Shown here: piece by piece, positions 32,415 through 45,389 of the stretch
Position numbering within the stretch: the first letter of the stretch is position 1
Layout: the number at the start of each line of letters is the position of its first letter
Assembly (NCBI GenBank): GCA_958450325.1
Contig: OY288256.1
Span: 12,742,557-12,806,556, forward strand
Direction: 5' to 3'
DNA: 64,000 bases
Source of the DNA: Agrostemma githago
Taxonomy: Eukaryota > Streptophyta > Magnoliopsida > Caryophyllales > Caryophyllaceae
Position numbers and translations under genes: made by a program
Notes under the pieces: model-generated
Databases searched by the model: none
Seen by the model: the letters and a program-made list of their open reading frames with translations, nothing else
Told to the model about the DNA's origin: nothing

Positions 32415-35340
32415 GAAGGATCAAGTGAGTCCCTTTTTCTTTTTTGAGTCCGTGAGTCCTATTCTTAGCCATTGATCTAAACAAGATGAATGGTTGAGAT
32501 TGCATATGCTAATTAAGGTAGCAACTACCAAATTTTGGAAAAAAAATAAAAAAATCTTCTTCCTCCCTAGATTAGTGCCAACTGCAACCTTCTCTCTCAT
32601 CTCATTTATTTTTTTTGCATTCAAACGCCCGCTTAAGAAAACCCTTCATCTTCATCTTTTCTCTCATCTCGCTCAATTTTTTCGCTCAACTCAAGCACAG
32701 CCTTACACTCAAACGCTCAACTCAAACTCAATCGCTCAACTTCAACTTCAACTTTTGCGCTCAACTCAGGCATACCCGAGCACTCAATCCTTCAACTCGC
32801 ACTCAATCCTTCAACTCAACTCAATCGCTCGCTCAACTCTAGGATTCTCGAGCACTCGCTCAACTGAACTCTGTCGCTCAACTCAATTCAATCGCTGTCC
32901 TCAACTCGAGTAAGGTTATTATTTTACTGAAGATCTAGGTTTTGTTTACATCTGTGTTATATTTCATTACCTCTTTCGCTAAATATTGATTCATTAATTT
33001 TGCTGCGTCTGTGCCATATAATTAATTTTTTTCACTGAAGACTGTTTTGCTATCTGGGTTTTCATCTGTTTCGTGTAATTGAATTCAACTACAGACGAAC
33101 ATATATCGAATGTTACTTTAATGCACATACGCTGTTACTGTAATAAACTTGATGTGTTACTGTAAGGGGTGCTTCGTTACTGTGTTTGATGTACGGTGTT
33201 ATTTCAAAGACAACCATGTGTTACTGTAATGCATAAGAGGTGTTACTTTAACTCTCATCTTCGTGATACTTCGAATCCTTGTAAACCCTCAATTGTGTAC
33301 ATTTGTTACTCTAATCTGCTTCTTATGTTACTCCACACTTCTATTGGCAGACAGGAACACTGTGCGATCGCAATTGTTGGAAAACGTAGCCAAGTATGAG
33401 AACACTAGACAAAAAATCATCGACGGTCCCAAGAGCAAGCCAACAAAGGGCCGAAAAAAATAGCGTGTTTACTGAATCATGTCATCTCTTTTGTAACTAC
33501 GATTTAATGGTCTCTATTCTTTAGTTACCTGTCTAATTACATTGGTATTTTGACTATCACCAATACATTGAAGCTGTGAAACTCTGTTACAATGACCAGC
33601 TGCACATGTTACTCTAATTCACTGTTGGTGTTACTATGGGGATTATTGAAATTAACACAATTTTCTTTGGTCTCACATTCTGTGTGTTACACCGAAGCAC
33701 TGTGTGTGTTACTTTGATGAACAAATTATGTTACTTTAAGTGATTAATGCCGTTAGTACAATGATATTTCAATCACCAATATTGGTACTCTTTCAATGAA
33801 TGAACAACACTGCTGTCCTCAGTTACTGCAATGCATTTTTTTCTGTTACTGTAACAAATTAATAGTGTTACTTCAACACACATGAGATGTTACTCTAACC
33901 AAAAACACATTTATTAAATAAATATAGTGTTAATTGCAAAAATGTGTACAACCTTAGTTTTTCGTGTAAACCAGGAAAAAAGAAAAAATTCTTGTAATGT
34001 CAAAGAACACGAGTATTATCAAAACACTTGTTCATCCTCGTCTTCCTCTGTGTCTTCTTCAGTACGAAGTGAAAACCTCACCCACATCTCTGCACCATTC
34101 CTGTGCATTCGGCTCTTTACTAATGTTTCCTGCCAAAAATTAAGAAATGTCAGGCCCATGGGCATAAGTGTTACTGTAACTCCTAAGTTGCGTTACTTTA
34201 ACTCTAAAAAGATGTTACTCCAACGTCAGCGCCAAAAGCCCTTTTTTAGTGTTACATTTTTGTGTTACTCTAATTAAAATTAGGTATTACTGTAATTCAT
34301 TACTTGTGTTACTTCAATGTCATGTATGCTTCAACATAAAGCAAAACAATAATATCGGTGAAACAATAATATCAATGAACCATAATATTAATCCATAATT
34401 AATCAAACGAATTAAATTCCACCTTTTCCAGTGTTGTCTTATGCGTTCGCATCTCTGGCGCAACTACCTGCACAAAATCAAACAGCGTTACATCAATGCA
34501 AATAATGTGTTACTGTAATTCATAAGTGGTGTTACCCTAACGTGTACAATACGTTACTCTAGCATATCAAAAAACCCTTTTCCTGAACGTTCAGTTGTGT
34601 TACTGTGATTGCAATGAAGTGTTACTTTAACTCAGAAGACATGTTACTTCAACGACGAATCTGCGTTAACTGAAATCAAAAAAATAGAATCAATGGATAT
34701 CAGGGAAAATATTAATAAAAAACATAAAGACCTGTAATCTATAAAGATCGAGATATCAAAATACCATTGATACGAAGCTGTGATATCAAAACGCAATGAC
34801 ATCAAAACAACGCAAATTGATACGAACTGTGATACGGAATGACAATTGAAGCACTATAAACATGAAGATCGACGTAAAAAAAAACGTAATTCGACGCGAT
34901 AAAACAATGATATGAAAACGCAAATTGAAAGCGCCATCTGACTATTGAAATCCATGAAGAAAAAAACGAATAAAAACGTGAATGAAAAACTGAAACTCAC
35001 CATTGTTATACTCGATTAGTTGCATATCAACCGTTGAAGACGATGATGCGGTCATTGAATCCATGGTAGCAGAATTTCGAGTTCAAAATCGATGAATGAG
35101 CGTGAATGAATCTGAGTTTTTTTTTTTTTTTTAGGTGTGAATGAACGTGAATGAAAATTGTGATGATGAACGTGAATGATAGGAAGTTATTGTTTCCTAA
35201 ATTCTTGTGAGTTATTTTAGGAACGTAAATCTTCCTTTTTTTTTTTTTAATGCAACGCATCTTGTCCATTCATCCTCATCTCATCCAACGTGGACTCATA
35301 TATAGAGAAGGACTCATAAGAGCCTTACTATATATATATA
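32411..35340. mobile_element. Candidate inner TIR element nested in the Mutator-like element
   Basis: The left part begins TATATAGAGGAAGGATCAAG then TGAGTCC; the right part, reversed, begins TATATAGTAAGGCTCTTA then TGAGTCC. A further GAGTCC and a GATGAATGG block also recur at both ends. The match is imperfect and no target duplication can be read because both sides are AT repeats. A Lys-rich open frame near 33350-33460 (KSKPTKGRKK) is unassigned. Confidence 0.4.
33109..34652 (+). repeat. Dispersed TGTTACT(G/T/C)TAA motif array
   Basis: More than 30 copies of TGTTACTGTAA, TGTTACTTTAA, TGTTACTCTAA, TGTTACTTCAA or close variants lie in the same orientation, commonly about 20-25 bp apart inside clusters (for example 33219, 33240; 34167, 34190, 34212; 34597, 34618, 34641). 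The sequence between copies is not repeated. A related TGTAACTTTAAC motif appears at 35380-35540. Confidence 0.85.
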
Positions 35341-35590
35341 TAGAATGGATCAAATAAGTTCACCACATGCAATTAAATCTATATTAAAGTTACAGTTGAC
35401 ATACGTTGAAGTTACATTTGTTCAAGATTGATATGTAACTATAACATTCAGCACTGTTATCACTTCAAGTGATAAAGTGCAACTTTAACATTCATCTCGT
35501 GTAACTTTAAGCACTTTTTGTGTAACTTTAACATTGGAACTTATGAACTTATAAGAGTTGTTGGCCTTATGTGAACCTATCTCTATCTTT
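35341..35590. other. Small AT-flanked repeat with TGTAACTTTAAC motifs
   Basis: Starts TATAGAATGGATCAAATAAG after an AT run and ends with GTGAACCTATCTCTATC before another AT-rich stretch. The start resembles that of the neighbouring inner element (GGATCAA), suggesting a related short element. Ends are not certain. Confidence 0.35.
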
Positions 35591-35687
35591 ACTAATATAT
35601 TATTTTTCGAAAATTTTAATTGTTAATTATTTATTTTAATATATTTACCTTTTTTTAATATTAATAATAATAATAATACTCCTATAA

Positions 35688-35998
35688 ATTAAGATTTTTA
35701 AAAAGTACAAACTATAATCATATTAATTAATTTTACATTTTAAATGAATCGAAAATATATTAACAATATTATATGATAATTATTTTTAGAAAATGAAAAA
35801 TGCAAAATAAAAACAAAAATACAAAAGTTTTTAAAATTTACTTAACTAGATTAAAGTTAATAATTAACCAAAGGGTGTACAATTACTAACTCAACCATGG
35901 AGTAATCCACCTTAGGTTAGCAAAAAGTTGACACATGACGCGATATGGTTCGTTGTGTACGAAAATCTCATACACCACGTGTAAGTGTAGCCTTTTTG
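35688..35998 (-). repeat. Right terminal inverted repeat of the Mutator-like element
   Basis: Reverse complement of 31849-32152, ending CCACGTGTAAGTGTAGCC near 35992. Confidence 0.85.
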
Positions 35999-36007
35999 TT
36001 AATAAAC

Positions 36008-37262
36008 TTAGTAACGTTAGAAAAACTGATATACGAAAGAATTTTTTTTATGGAAAGAGACCGATGTGATGGTACGAACGAGATTGTTTTGCACAATAAG
36101 TTCTTATTTTTTTTTTTTTTGTAATGGTGTTGACCCAAAGTTATAATTTCTCACAAATTATTTTATTAAAAATGTAAATATATTTCTATTAGAATATTTT
36201 ATCCTCATAAAATATATTCCGTACGAAGTATCTACTTATATTAGGATAATAATTTTCTAGACCGATATTAGAAAACAATTTTACCATAGGCTTGTCCAAT
36301 CTTACCAAAAATCGAGAATTGAAGATGCGATCTCTATGTTAAATGAACTACCTTAATTAATTATACATTGCACTAACATAAAATTGTTTGTTAATATTGT
36401 ATGTATATATGAGGGATATACATATGGGGACACCTGACATAGTGTAACGCGATTCCTAGTATCGGGTACAAGAAGGGACAATTGGCCATAAAAAAAGACG
36501 TCTACTACCATTTCCGTACTCCGTATGTGACACCATTAGACGTTACTGTAGTAAAGAAGGCGTGGATTTCAAAAAAAAAAAAAAAAAAAAAAAACGTGTG
36601 TATTCATAACACCCGTGCATGCATGCATGCATCTCACTCATTTCTTCCTCATCAGTCATCACTCTTAAGTCTTAACTTACAATAACAAACACATCCATCT
36701 CTACTACCTGTACCTCCCTTTCTGATCATATTCCAACCAACCACTCATTTAAAGCAATGGCAATGGCAATGGCCGAGGAGCCTTCGACATCCAAGCTCAT
36801 TGTCTTCACCCCGACTCCCAAAGGTAATAATAAAGGGAAAGACAGATGATGGGTTGATGAACTCCAATGCCGAGATGTTGATAGTCAGTGGCTCAGTGGT
36901 ATGACGGGTAAGGTGAGAAGCAAGAAGATAGCCATGGACGACCAAATCAAAGGTTTACAATCACAATTGGCGGATCAATCATCGCTCTTTGGGTAAAGTT
37001 TAGACAGCTACTCACATCTGATGATCTGGATCCAAAACTTTCGCGACTTCGATTAATAACAGATTTAAATAAACTCAGCTCTCAAGAGTCAAGACCATAC
37101 AAATCAAAGTTGCAAAATTTGTGCAAATTAAGTTAAACTAGTACAAAATGGTTAACAAGTAGTAGTAGTAGTAGTAATACAATAAAACAACGGTGCAAAT
37201 GAACTGAACATAGATAATTTTGAACATATCAAGCTAGGGATGATACAACATTTGGGCAATAA
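36008..37262. other. Intergenic region between the Mutator-like element and TWD1
   Basis: It contains an A run at about 36570-36593, GCAT repeats at about 36615-36630 and TAGTAG repeats near 37158-37175. An ATG at 36756 opens a 30-codon frame beginning with Met-Ala repeats and followed by a GT donor-like site, but nothing downstream supports a gene. The part nearest 37262 is probably the TWD1 3' UTR. Confidence 0.4.
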
Positions 37263-40200
37263 TCAATCAGATTTCAAAGATCCCCTCTTGATAACCCGGT
37301 AAAATAAAGAAACCAACCACTGCCACAAGAGAAATAACCAGTGACTTCTCTCGGGTTTGGGTTCAGGTCTTGGTCCCAGTATACCCTTGTACATCTCCTT
37401 TTGCTTCAGATAGATGGCCTTATCTTGCTCCGCCAGCAATCTCAACTCCCTCACGATAGCTTTATCTTCAGGAGCGTACTTCCGAGCTTTAAGAAGGTCT
37501 TCTCTTGCTGGATCTATTTGCCCAAGTTCTGCTTTTGCTTTTCCTCGTCTATATAATGCTTTAACATTCTTCTCGTCTTCAGACAGGACCTACCAAAACA
37601 AATAATGTAGAAGGCATAAAATTTGACAGTAAAGTCCGTCATCACGATATGAGAAACATTGAAAGTAGGGGGCCGTTTTGCTTTGCTGCATAACATGGTA
37701 CTCTGTATGACAAAGTGAAAGAACGGTGATTGGAAATAGAGGCTTTTAACACACTAATGCCTTGCTTCTCTCTGATTAATGTTATGAATGAACGAACATG
37801 AGTAAAGCTAATTTCCATTTGATGGGAAAAATTCATACCGTGCTGCAATGCATGATGGCATCATCATATTGCTTGAGCTTTATAAAGCATGCGGCCATGT
37901 TCAGATGACATGGGGTTTTGACAGCCAAAGCCATATCTTGATACTTCCCAAAAAGCTGGAACATGAAGTCATCTCCCATGTATGCTATAGCCTACAAATT
38001 TGGAACACGAACATACACACTGAGACTTGACCATAAACCAATTTTGCTTGGACTCTTCATATTAGCTCGCGATATAATAGGTTGCTTCATGTCAACAAAA
38101 CTTATTTCTAATGAAATATCCGTGTTTGACAGCGGACAGAAACTCATGGAGCAGATATTTCAAACCAAGTCTAAATAACATAGCATGGAGCAAAACTGAA
38201 AGTAAAAATGATACTCCGTATATGAAGGCAGGAAAAATAACCATCTCATACTGTTGTATAGCCTCTGCCATTTTGTCTTCCTTGAATAAAGCATTGCCAT
38301 CCATCCTTCTACGATCTGCTGTACTAATTCGTTCCTCAACCGTCATTTCACTACGTGCTTTACCCTACATAACGATTCCCAAACAAAATTCTAGTCATCC
38401 AAGAGAAACAATAAAATAACCATCTCTGGAAACATCAATCTAACTCCTGAAAAATAATGAAGGATGGAAGGGGGGGAAGACACAAAAAAGTCACACTTAA
38501 TGAGAAATATCAGAAGGGAGCACACCTCTCGGGTTTCATCGAAACCAATGAGTTCAATTTCATATATAATATCTGCCTTGGGTGGAACATTTGGAAAGGA
38601 GAAGTTTCCTTCTTCCCCATAGGCTAATTCCCAGCCAACACATAACCGTGCACGCTCTCCAGATGTCATGCAGGAAACACCAATTGTTAAGCCTTCCATC
38701 TGTTTTTTTTCTGTAAGTAAATTAAAAATGTGAGCACCAAGCCAGAACATACACTGCTTAAAGAATAAATAAAAGGATGACTGTTCATGAATTTTCTCTC
38801 AAGGAAATGGACTTTAGTTAAATCATGGTCTCGTAGTTTTGCATTAAATTCAACAGTTCACATTTTTATGATAAAACAGATGATGAATCCATGGCTAGCA
38901 CATATGACATAACAGCATAACATCGTTTGAAGATCAGAATATGCAGGGCCTATCGAAAAGATGGCTTGGATATCAGCATATTCTGTTTTGAAACATGACA
39001 TCAGCATATTTTTAATAAGCTAATCAAAGAAAAGATGTGGTCGAATCACTAGATTCCATTTTCAGCGTAGCCAAAGAATCCCTGATCTTTGGTTCGTCAT
39101 TATGATGGAACAAAGAAAAATTTATGAAAGCATCTCTTGTTACTGTTAACTTATGTGCAACACTGTGTATATTTATCCCCCATTTGAAGGAGCTCTTACT
39201 TGAGACACTACTCACACTAGGGTACTAGCTTCCTTGTAAGTTTCCTTCAATGCAGTTCTAAAATAACATACCACGCACTCATATGACATGGATACCCTGA
39301 CGCCAAGTTGATTGAGGTTCAGTAAAACTGACATTATTGCTTATCATCAGGTACTGTTTTTTTTCTTTTTCTCATCAGACATACTTTGAGGAAGAGACTA
39401 AATCAGCATAAAAGAGGAATTTCATAATTGACACTTTTCATCAATCCATATCCCCACAAGCCGTGTTCTTATGAAACTTTTCATAATTGAAGAGGAATTT
39501 CATAATTTCTTGTAACATATAAGAGAAAATATAGATATGTGGAACTCATTTGATTAGCCTTTATGAATACAATATAAGAGTAATTTTTTTTAGAATTTAC
39601 AATAAAGTGTAGTTCAAAATATTTATGCTCGAAAATGTGCCCCAACATCTTGGAGTGTTTAGATTTGAATGGAGGGGTGCCTATTATATACTGTAACTAC
39701 AAATCATTTCGCCAATAGAAAAAGAAGGTTTGAACATTTCCAAATAAGAGATACCTTTCCCCAAAACAAGCTCAACTGGACGCTGCTCCTGCCATGTGTC
39801 TTCAAACTTGTGTTGTGTGCTCTCGGTCCATGCCTTATAGTGCACTTTCAGAAGAATTAAGAAAATCAAATTGACAATCACAGTATCATGCGTAAAATAT
39901 GTGTACAATCGTTCTTCCTTGGGATAGCAAACAATGTTACTCCTACCCTTCATATGATGCTTATGTAATCATGCTCGAGACTGGAATGTGCATTTTTATA
40001 AAAATTAGCCGAGTTTGACATTCGATACGCATCTGTTTGTGAAAACAAAAAAGAGGGTTCAAGGAATAGTACTCACCAAAACAGGTTGAATATTTGGAAG
40101 GTTTGTCTCCATGACCTTGTTTGATAATTTGCTTGGTAACTCGCGGGTGGAGCACTTCAATTTGAGAGTCTACTTTTGGAGGGGTATCGGGATCTTGAAT

Positions 40201-40415
40201 TGCTTGTTCGTTAACATATGTAGCATCTTCTGCTACAATCCCACTTTCTCCGGCTTCACCTTCACCTACTGAGGCAGTTAATACAGTTATTGAATCCCAA
40301 AAGCTTCTGGAAATGATAAAGTAAAAAGCAAGAAGCAGTGGGCGATATCTTAGGAAAATGGCTCACCAAGCGAATGACTCTGAGTCTGATTGACTACCCC
40401 AATGTCCTCCTCCAT
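37263..40415 (-). CDS. TWD1: TWISTED DWARF 1 / FKBP42 immunophilin, seven coding exons
   Basis: Coding exons (minus strand): 40415-40367, 40268-40077, 39844-39755, 38710-38526, 38364-38242, 37991-37839 and 37589-37263. Every intron is GT-AG and the frame is kept, giving 372 residues against 365 in Arabidopsis. Domains: an acidic N-terminus; an FKBP-type domain about 60-170 (KPSKYSTCF, GWELAYG, NFSFPNVPP, ELIGFDET); three TPR-like helices about 182-300 (DGNALFKE, AIAYMGDDF, ALYRRGKAKAELGQ); a basic segment KQKEMYKGI near the calmodulin-binding site; and a hydrophobic Trp-rich C-terminal anchor WLFLLWQWLVSLFYRV at 348-363. TWD1 is a membrane-anchored co-chaperone that binds HSP90 through its TPR domain and helps ABCB auxin transporters reach the plasma membrane; the FKBP domain of this family is thought to lack normal prolyl isomerase activity. 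The gene looks intact. Confidence 0.95.
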
Positions 40416-42490
40416 ATTCTTCTACACTACCAACCTGTATAACAAACAATAACTATTTCAAACGTAATACTCCCTCCATTTAATGGAAATTAGGGCTTGT
40501 CCTCGGTCCTCACCCTCCTCTTATGTCCTTGGACTCTGGCAATTACCCCCAGCGATACGAGGAACTGGAAACATGAAATTGATGATAAACCAACACGGTT
40601 GAATAGAGCATAATTAGGAAATAACCAACGGCTAAGATGAAGTCAATCACCAAGGTTGCATGATTAACACCTAGAAAGAATATAAAAGTACTCAAAAGTC
40701 AAGATCACACCCCTCCACATATTTTTCATATCCTTTGAATAGGAGAAGACTCAAATTAAGTGACATAAAAGAGGGAAATCAACAGCTAAATTTCAGGAGA
40801 TATTTTGAAGACATACTCCATAAAATATAGAGCTACAGAAAATATATTTTTGAGCATAATTAAACATGTTTACAGCAATAAATATTTAAATCTCTTGATA
40901 GAACGCTATGTGAAACACGAGTTCATGACCAAGTCAAGCAAACTGCTCAAGTATGATAGCCATAGAGGATTAAATACAAACATATTGATTTGGCTCATTT
41001 ATCCAATTAGATATCACGGAAAAAAGTTTACAAGATAATACCCGAGTTAAAAATACCAGACTATCTTGCTCAATCTCTCCGCCACTAGAGTACGTTATTG
41101 ATGTATACAAAGTTCATTTTTGTATCAGTAGACGTAAAAACACCCATTATTCTGAAATGGGAACAGAAAGGAGTCGACGACCATAAAAAATAGATAAAGG
41201 GAGTACTCAAAAGGATTATGCAGGAAAATGAAGAGCGGATCATTAAGTCATGATTAAATTTTGGGATTTCGCACTCAAATTTGTTTGAGAATGTTCGTAC
41301 CAAGAATTGGAAGCATCAGAAAAAATCAGAGTCAATGATGATGAGTCTAATCAAACAGATATAGTGCTCATATGATACAACATGGGTACAGGTAGGGGCA
41401 CGAAACTGGAATCTGGTGGCAATGGCAATGAAGGAAAATGGACACCTGGGTTAGTCAGAGAAGAGTTCAAACGTGCAAATAATTGGAGTGAAGTCAACGG
41501 CGAGAAACGGAACAGAGGAGTAAGATTAGATAAATTAGGATGGATCAGAGTAAAACAGTGTTAGAGCCGTTACTACTTACTGAGTACTTGTGACTAGTGG
41601 TGGATAGGGCTGGCGAAAGATGACCCGACCCGAGAAGCCGATTCAAACTGCCAGAAACCCGACCCGATAGAACCCAAACTTTGGATGAACCGCAACTGAC
41701 ACGACTCGACCCAAAGGCAAACCGATAATCGATACAACCCGAAGTACTATTAACCGAACCTTGCCTAACCCAACCCAAAGGTAAATGGAGAGCCCAATAG
41801 GACCCGAAATGATATTGACCCGAACCGAATTGACTCGACCAGAGTTGACCTATAACCCGATTCAACCCAAAGTCAGCTCGAACCGAACAAACCTGAAAAT
41901 ACATAAATTTGTAACTCGAATTCAACCTGAGGTGACTTGAAATACATCAATTTGTAAGTTAATTTACAAGATATTTTAAGCTAGCCCAATTTAACGCGAC
42001 CCAAATTGTAAACCGTTACTTCTTCCGTTACATTTAAAATAATTATTTCAACCAAAGAATTGCTCTTACAAAGATATACACTAATTTTGGTTATCTACCT
42101 TAATGTACACAATTTATAGTTTCGATTCTTGAATTACAAGCTGAGAACATGTGTATGCAGGCATATTCATTCAAAAACACATGAAATTGAAATAAAAATC
42201 ACGTTTGACTCAATTGTTGAAGTCTTAATTCAACCTATACTTCAACCAACCTCACAAAATACGGTAAAGAAAAAAACTACTAGAACCAAAATTGAAGATG
42301 CAAGTGACATTAAACAATTAGGAAGCAACAAGGCTAATTAAAGTTGAACCAACCTTGTTTGAATCTGGCGACAATAGAGTTGATGTGCTGAATCAAGCAT
42401 TCAATTTCTTTTTTTTTTTTTTGGCGGAAGGGATGAATATTGATTATTGAAGGCTGATGACTTGAGTTTTTTTTAGGGTTCTTGCGTTTT
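40416..42490 (-). other. 5' UTR and probable UTR intron of TWD1
   Basis: On the minus strand the start codon is preceded by 19 bases and then an acceptor (TTATACAG at 40442-40435). A plausible upstream leader exon lies about 42480-42353, ending AAACAAG before GTTGGT. The intervening sequence contains the CCCGA repeat tract and a half MITE end (CTCCCTCC near 40472) without a partner. Confidence 0.45.
41600..42010. repeat. Degenerate ACCCGA/AACCCGA repeat tract
   Basis: About 400 bp in which ACCCGA, AACCCA and CCGAA motifs recur every 10-25 bp. It is a low-complexity dispersed repeat; translations are meaningless. Confidence 0.65.
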
Positions 42491-42805
42491 CTACTTCTCA
42501 AGTTTAGATCAGGTTTCGCGTGATCACGTTTCAATTTGTACTCCGTAGTCCGCAGTACTTAATTAATCACTCACTTATTCACTTACTCACTTTAACTACG
42601 GAGTATTTTTTTTTTTGTTACGATCTTACGGAGCATGTATTATACAATTAGTAGAGACCGTCTAATACGGAGTACAAAGTTATGGAATGTACGAATGTGC
42701 AACAATAACTTTATAATATGATTGTTCTATTATCAGTTAATTATATCTCTTAATTCTGCTAATTTAATTTGATACACAACCATGATGTGTTTTGCTAATA
42801 TTATA

Positions 42806-43094
42806 CTCCTTCCTATTCCAAGTATTTGTCTCACCTTTCTTTTTGAGCTTAGTTTGGTTTTCTTCCCACTTTTCTTTTTTGGATATAATTATAATCATTC
42901 TTTATTCTTTATTCAATTCTTTATTTTTTTCCTCCACACCTAAACTCAACACTTTTTCACTTTATACCCCACCTTTTACACTTCATACCCCACTTTCTAT
43001 TCATATCTCTTACTTTAACTCCACCTTTTATTATTATTTACTCCCTCCTTGTTTCCCCAAAAAAATTGGGGAGGAATACTTGGAATAGGAGGAG
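42806..43094. mobile_element. Stowaway-like MITE, CTCCTTCCTA family (289 bp)
   Basis: The left end CTCCTTCCTATTCCAAGTAT and right end ATACTTGGAATAGGAGGAG are inverted, flanked by TA at 42804-42805 and 43095-43096. It is related to the copy at 44492-44743: both contain TTTTTGAGCTTAGTTTGG. Confidence 0.85.
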
Positions 43095-43480
43095 TACTAC
43101 TTTGGCTGAATTGGTCAGTCAATCAATCAATATATTATATATATAAAGGAAGAAGTTTTCGAGCGATATGATTGGTCCGTTACATCAAAACTCAATTTAG
43201 GAAAGTATCATTAATGATAAAAAAAATCAAGTAGAGAATCTTTTAATTGTTACAATCAATTTATTTAATCTATCATATTAATGTGATGTTTTATAAATTT
43301 TCATCTAAAAATCTTTAAATTTCATTTAACAAAAAGTTATCGTAAATAAAATTATAAAAATAAATTAATTAGATTCGTGGTAAAAAATGCTTTCAATAGA
43401 GTATACATTTCATATTATTTGTTTCATATTATTTGCTCGAAAAAGTGATGAATTTATTACATATAAAGATATTAAAGTTA

Positions 43481-43531
43481 TCCCACATCGACAAATGATA
43501 ATAAGATGATTGAAATTCTATATTATAAATA
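43481..43531 (+). promoter_or_regulatory. snRNA-promoter-like USE plus TATA unit
   Basis: TCCCACATCG at 43481-43490 matches the core of the plant snRNA upstream sequence element; TATAAATA at 43524-43531 follows after 33 bp, the spacing reported for plant Pol II snRNA promoters. It is one of many degenerate copies in the Helitrons; other good ones are at 45340 (32 bp), 47207 (33 bp, one mismatch), 47345 (31 bp) and 43912 (28 bp). Confidence 0.55.
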
Positions 43532-44491
43532 ATAGTAATCATCTGACCTTAGATATCTATAATGATTCAATTTTTTTTGATATAGCCTTAAAGTAAGTCA
43601 TATAGCCTTAAGTAATCAAATTATGTCAATTGTAATCATCCGACCTTAGTAAGTCATATAGCCTTAAGTAATTATCCACATCGAGAAATTATATTATGAT
43701 TAGGTTATGAAATTCTATAATATAAATAAGAGTAATCATTGTTTTTGAATATCTACTAAAAACTTCTCTTAAAAAAACTCTTAATAAGACTATATGACTT
43801 AAAATTGTACCACATCGAAACAATTAAAATAAGATGATGATTCTATACTATAAATAAGAGTAATCATGTGTTCTTTTGGGTCTTCAAAGGAGTTTTTAAG
43901 ACAGTAAATTATCCCACATCAAAAAAATTATGATAATAGAATTGTATATTATAAATATGACTAATCATTCGTTCTTAAAATCAATAAAAAAAACTTTTGA
44001 GTCTTAGAAAATAATAAGACTACAAACTTAAGTGACATAATCGCACATTGAAAAATTATAACAATGTGATGAAATATATTATAAATAAGAAATAAGAGTA
44101 ATTAATTCTACAATAAGCCGATGAAATGTTATTATACAAATAAAAGTAATCATTCCTCCAAAATTATGACTGATCATTCGTTATTGACTAATCATTCATT
44201 ATTAAATATCTTCCAAAACTCAATTAAGTCTTAAAAAACCTCTTAAGACTATGAACTCAAGTAAAATTATTACATAAGTTCTTAAAACTATATCTAAACT
44301 TAAGTCAAAACTATTCTATATATATCGAAAAATTATGAGGTGATGGAATTTGATATTATAAATAAGTTAAATAATTCGTTCTTAGATATAAAAAAAAAAT
44401 TGAGTCTTACAAAAGCACTTAAGACTATAAATTAAGGTAAGATTATCCCACATCGAAAAATTATAATAAGGTAATCGAATTTTATTATATA

Positions 44492-44743
44492 CTCCTTCCT
44501 AGTTTTGAGTATTCCTCCCACTTTTCTTTTTGAGCTTAGTTTGGTTTTCTTCTCACTTTCCTTTTTTTGATGTACTTTTAATCATTCTTTATTCTTCCTT
44601 CAATTCTTTATTATTTTCCTCCACACCTAAACCCAACACCTTTTCACTCCATACCCCACCTTTTACACTTTATACCCCACTTTTTACCCATTTCTTAATC
44701 TCTTCCCAAAAAATTGGGGAGGAATACTTGAACTAGGAGGGAG
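44492..44743. mobile_element. Stowaway-like MITE inserted in a USE/TATA unit (252 bp)
   Basis: CTCCTTCCTAGTTTTGAGTA at the left and a matching inverted end CTAGGAGGGAG at the right, with TA at 44490-44491 and 44744-44745. It interrupts the TATA part of the unit whose TCCCACATCG is at 44446-44455; the remainder (AAATAAGAGTAATCA) continues at 44746. Confidence 0.85.
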
Positions 44744-45339
44744 TAAATAAGAGTAATCACCCATTCTTAAGTTAGATATAAAAATAAACTCATTTATTAT
44801 TATAATTATCCTAACGTTGTCTCACATCAAAAAATTATGATGACGTGATGAATTCTATATTATAAATAATAATCATTTGTCCTTGGATATCAGCTAAAAA
44901 AATTTTGAGTCTTAAAAATGCTCTTAGTACCGTAAGCTGATAGTAAAGAGAAATCATTTGTGTTTAGATATTAACCAAAATTAGAGTTCTAAAAAGAGTT
45001 TTTAAGACTATAAAAAATTATGATGAGAGATGAAATTCTATATCACAAATAAGAGACCTCATTTGTTTTTAGATATTAATAAAAAAGATTTGTCTTATAA
45101 AAGAAGTTATAAATTTAAGTAAAAGCAATCATTCGTCTTTAGATATCAACGGGAAATCTTTTGAATCCTAAAAGAAATTTTTAAGACTATAAACTTAAAT
45201 TATGATCTGATGAAATTATGATGAGCTGATGAAATTCTACATCATCAATAAGAGAAATTATTCGTTTTTAGATATTAATAAAAAAATCTTTTAAATCTTA
45301 TAATACTCCTCTTAATGCTATAAATTGAAGTAAAAATTA

Positions 45340-45389
45340 TCCCACATCGAAATATTACAAAAAAGTGATGAAATTTTATTATATAAATA
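45340..45389 (+). promoter_or_regulatory. snRNA-promoter-like USE plus TATA unit
   Basis: TCCCACATCG at 45340-45349 followed after 32 bp by TATAAATA at 45382-45389. Confidence 0.5.

Larger units (their letters stand above)
31849..35998. mobile_element. Mutator-like element with long terminal inverted repeats (4150 bp)
   Basis: The sequence at 31849-32152 reappears in reverse complement at 35688-35998; the block ACACTTACACGTGGTGTATG and the following 250 bp match with scattered changes. Both outer ends are flanked by the 9-bp direct repeat TTAATAAAC (31840-31848 and 35999-36007). Long inverted repeats plus a 9-bp duplication are the mark of Mutator-like elements. No transposase is evident, so it is non-autonomous. 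The interior is filled by another repetitive sequence with its own ends (about 32411-35340). Confidence 0.85.

Noticed and set aside
36756..36849. Short gene starting with Met-Ala repeats
   Set aside because: The frame closes after 30 codons; a splice donor-like GT is present but no matching downstream exon was found.
40472..40490. Another Stowaway MITE at CTCCCTCC
   Set aside because: Only one end is visible; no inverted partner with a TA flank could be found nearby.
41545..41925. 126-codon minus-strand ORF
   Set aside because: It is a translation of the degenerate ACCCGA repeat tract.
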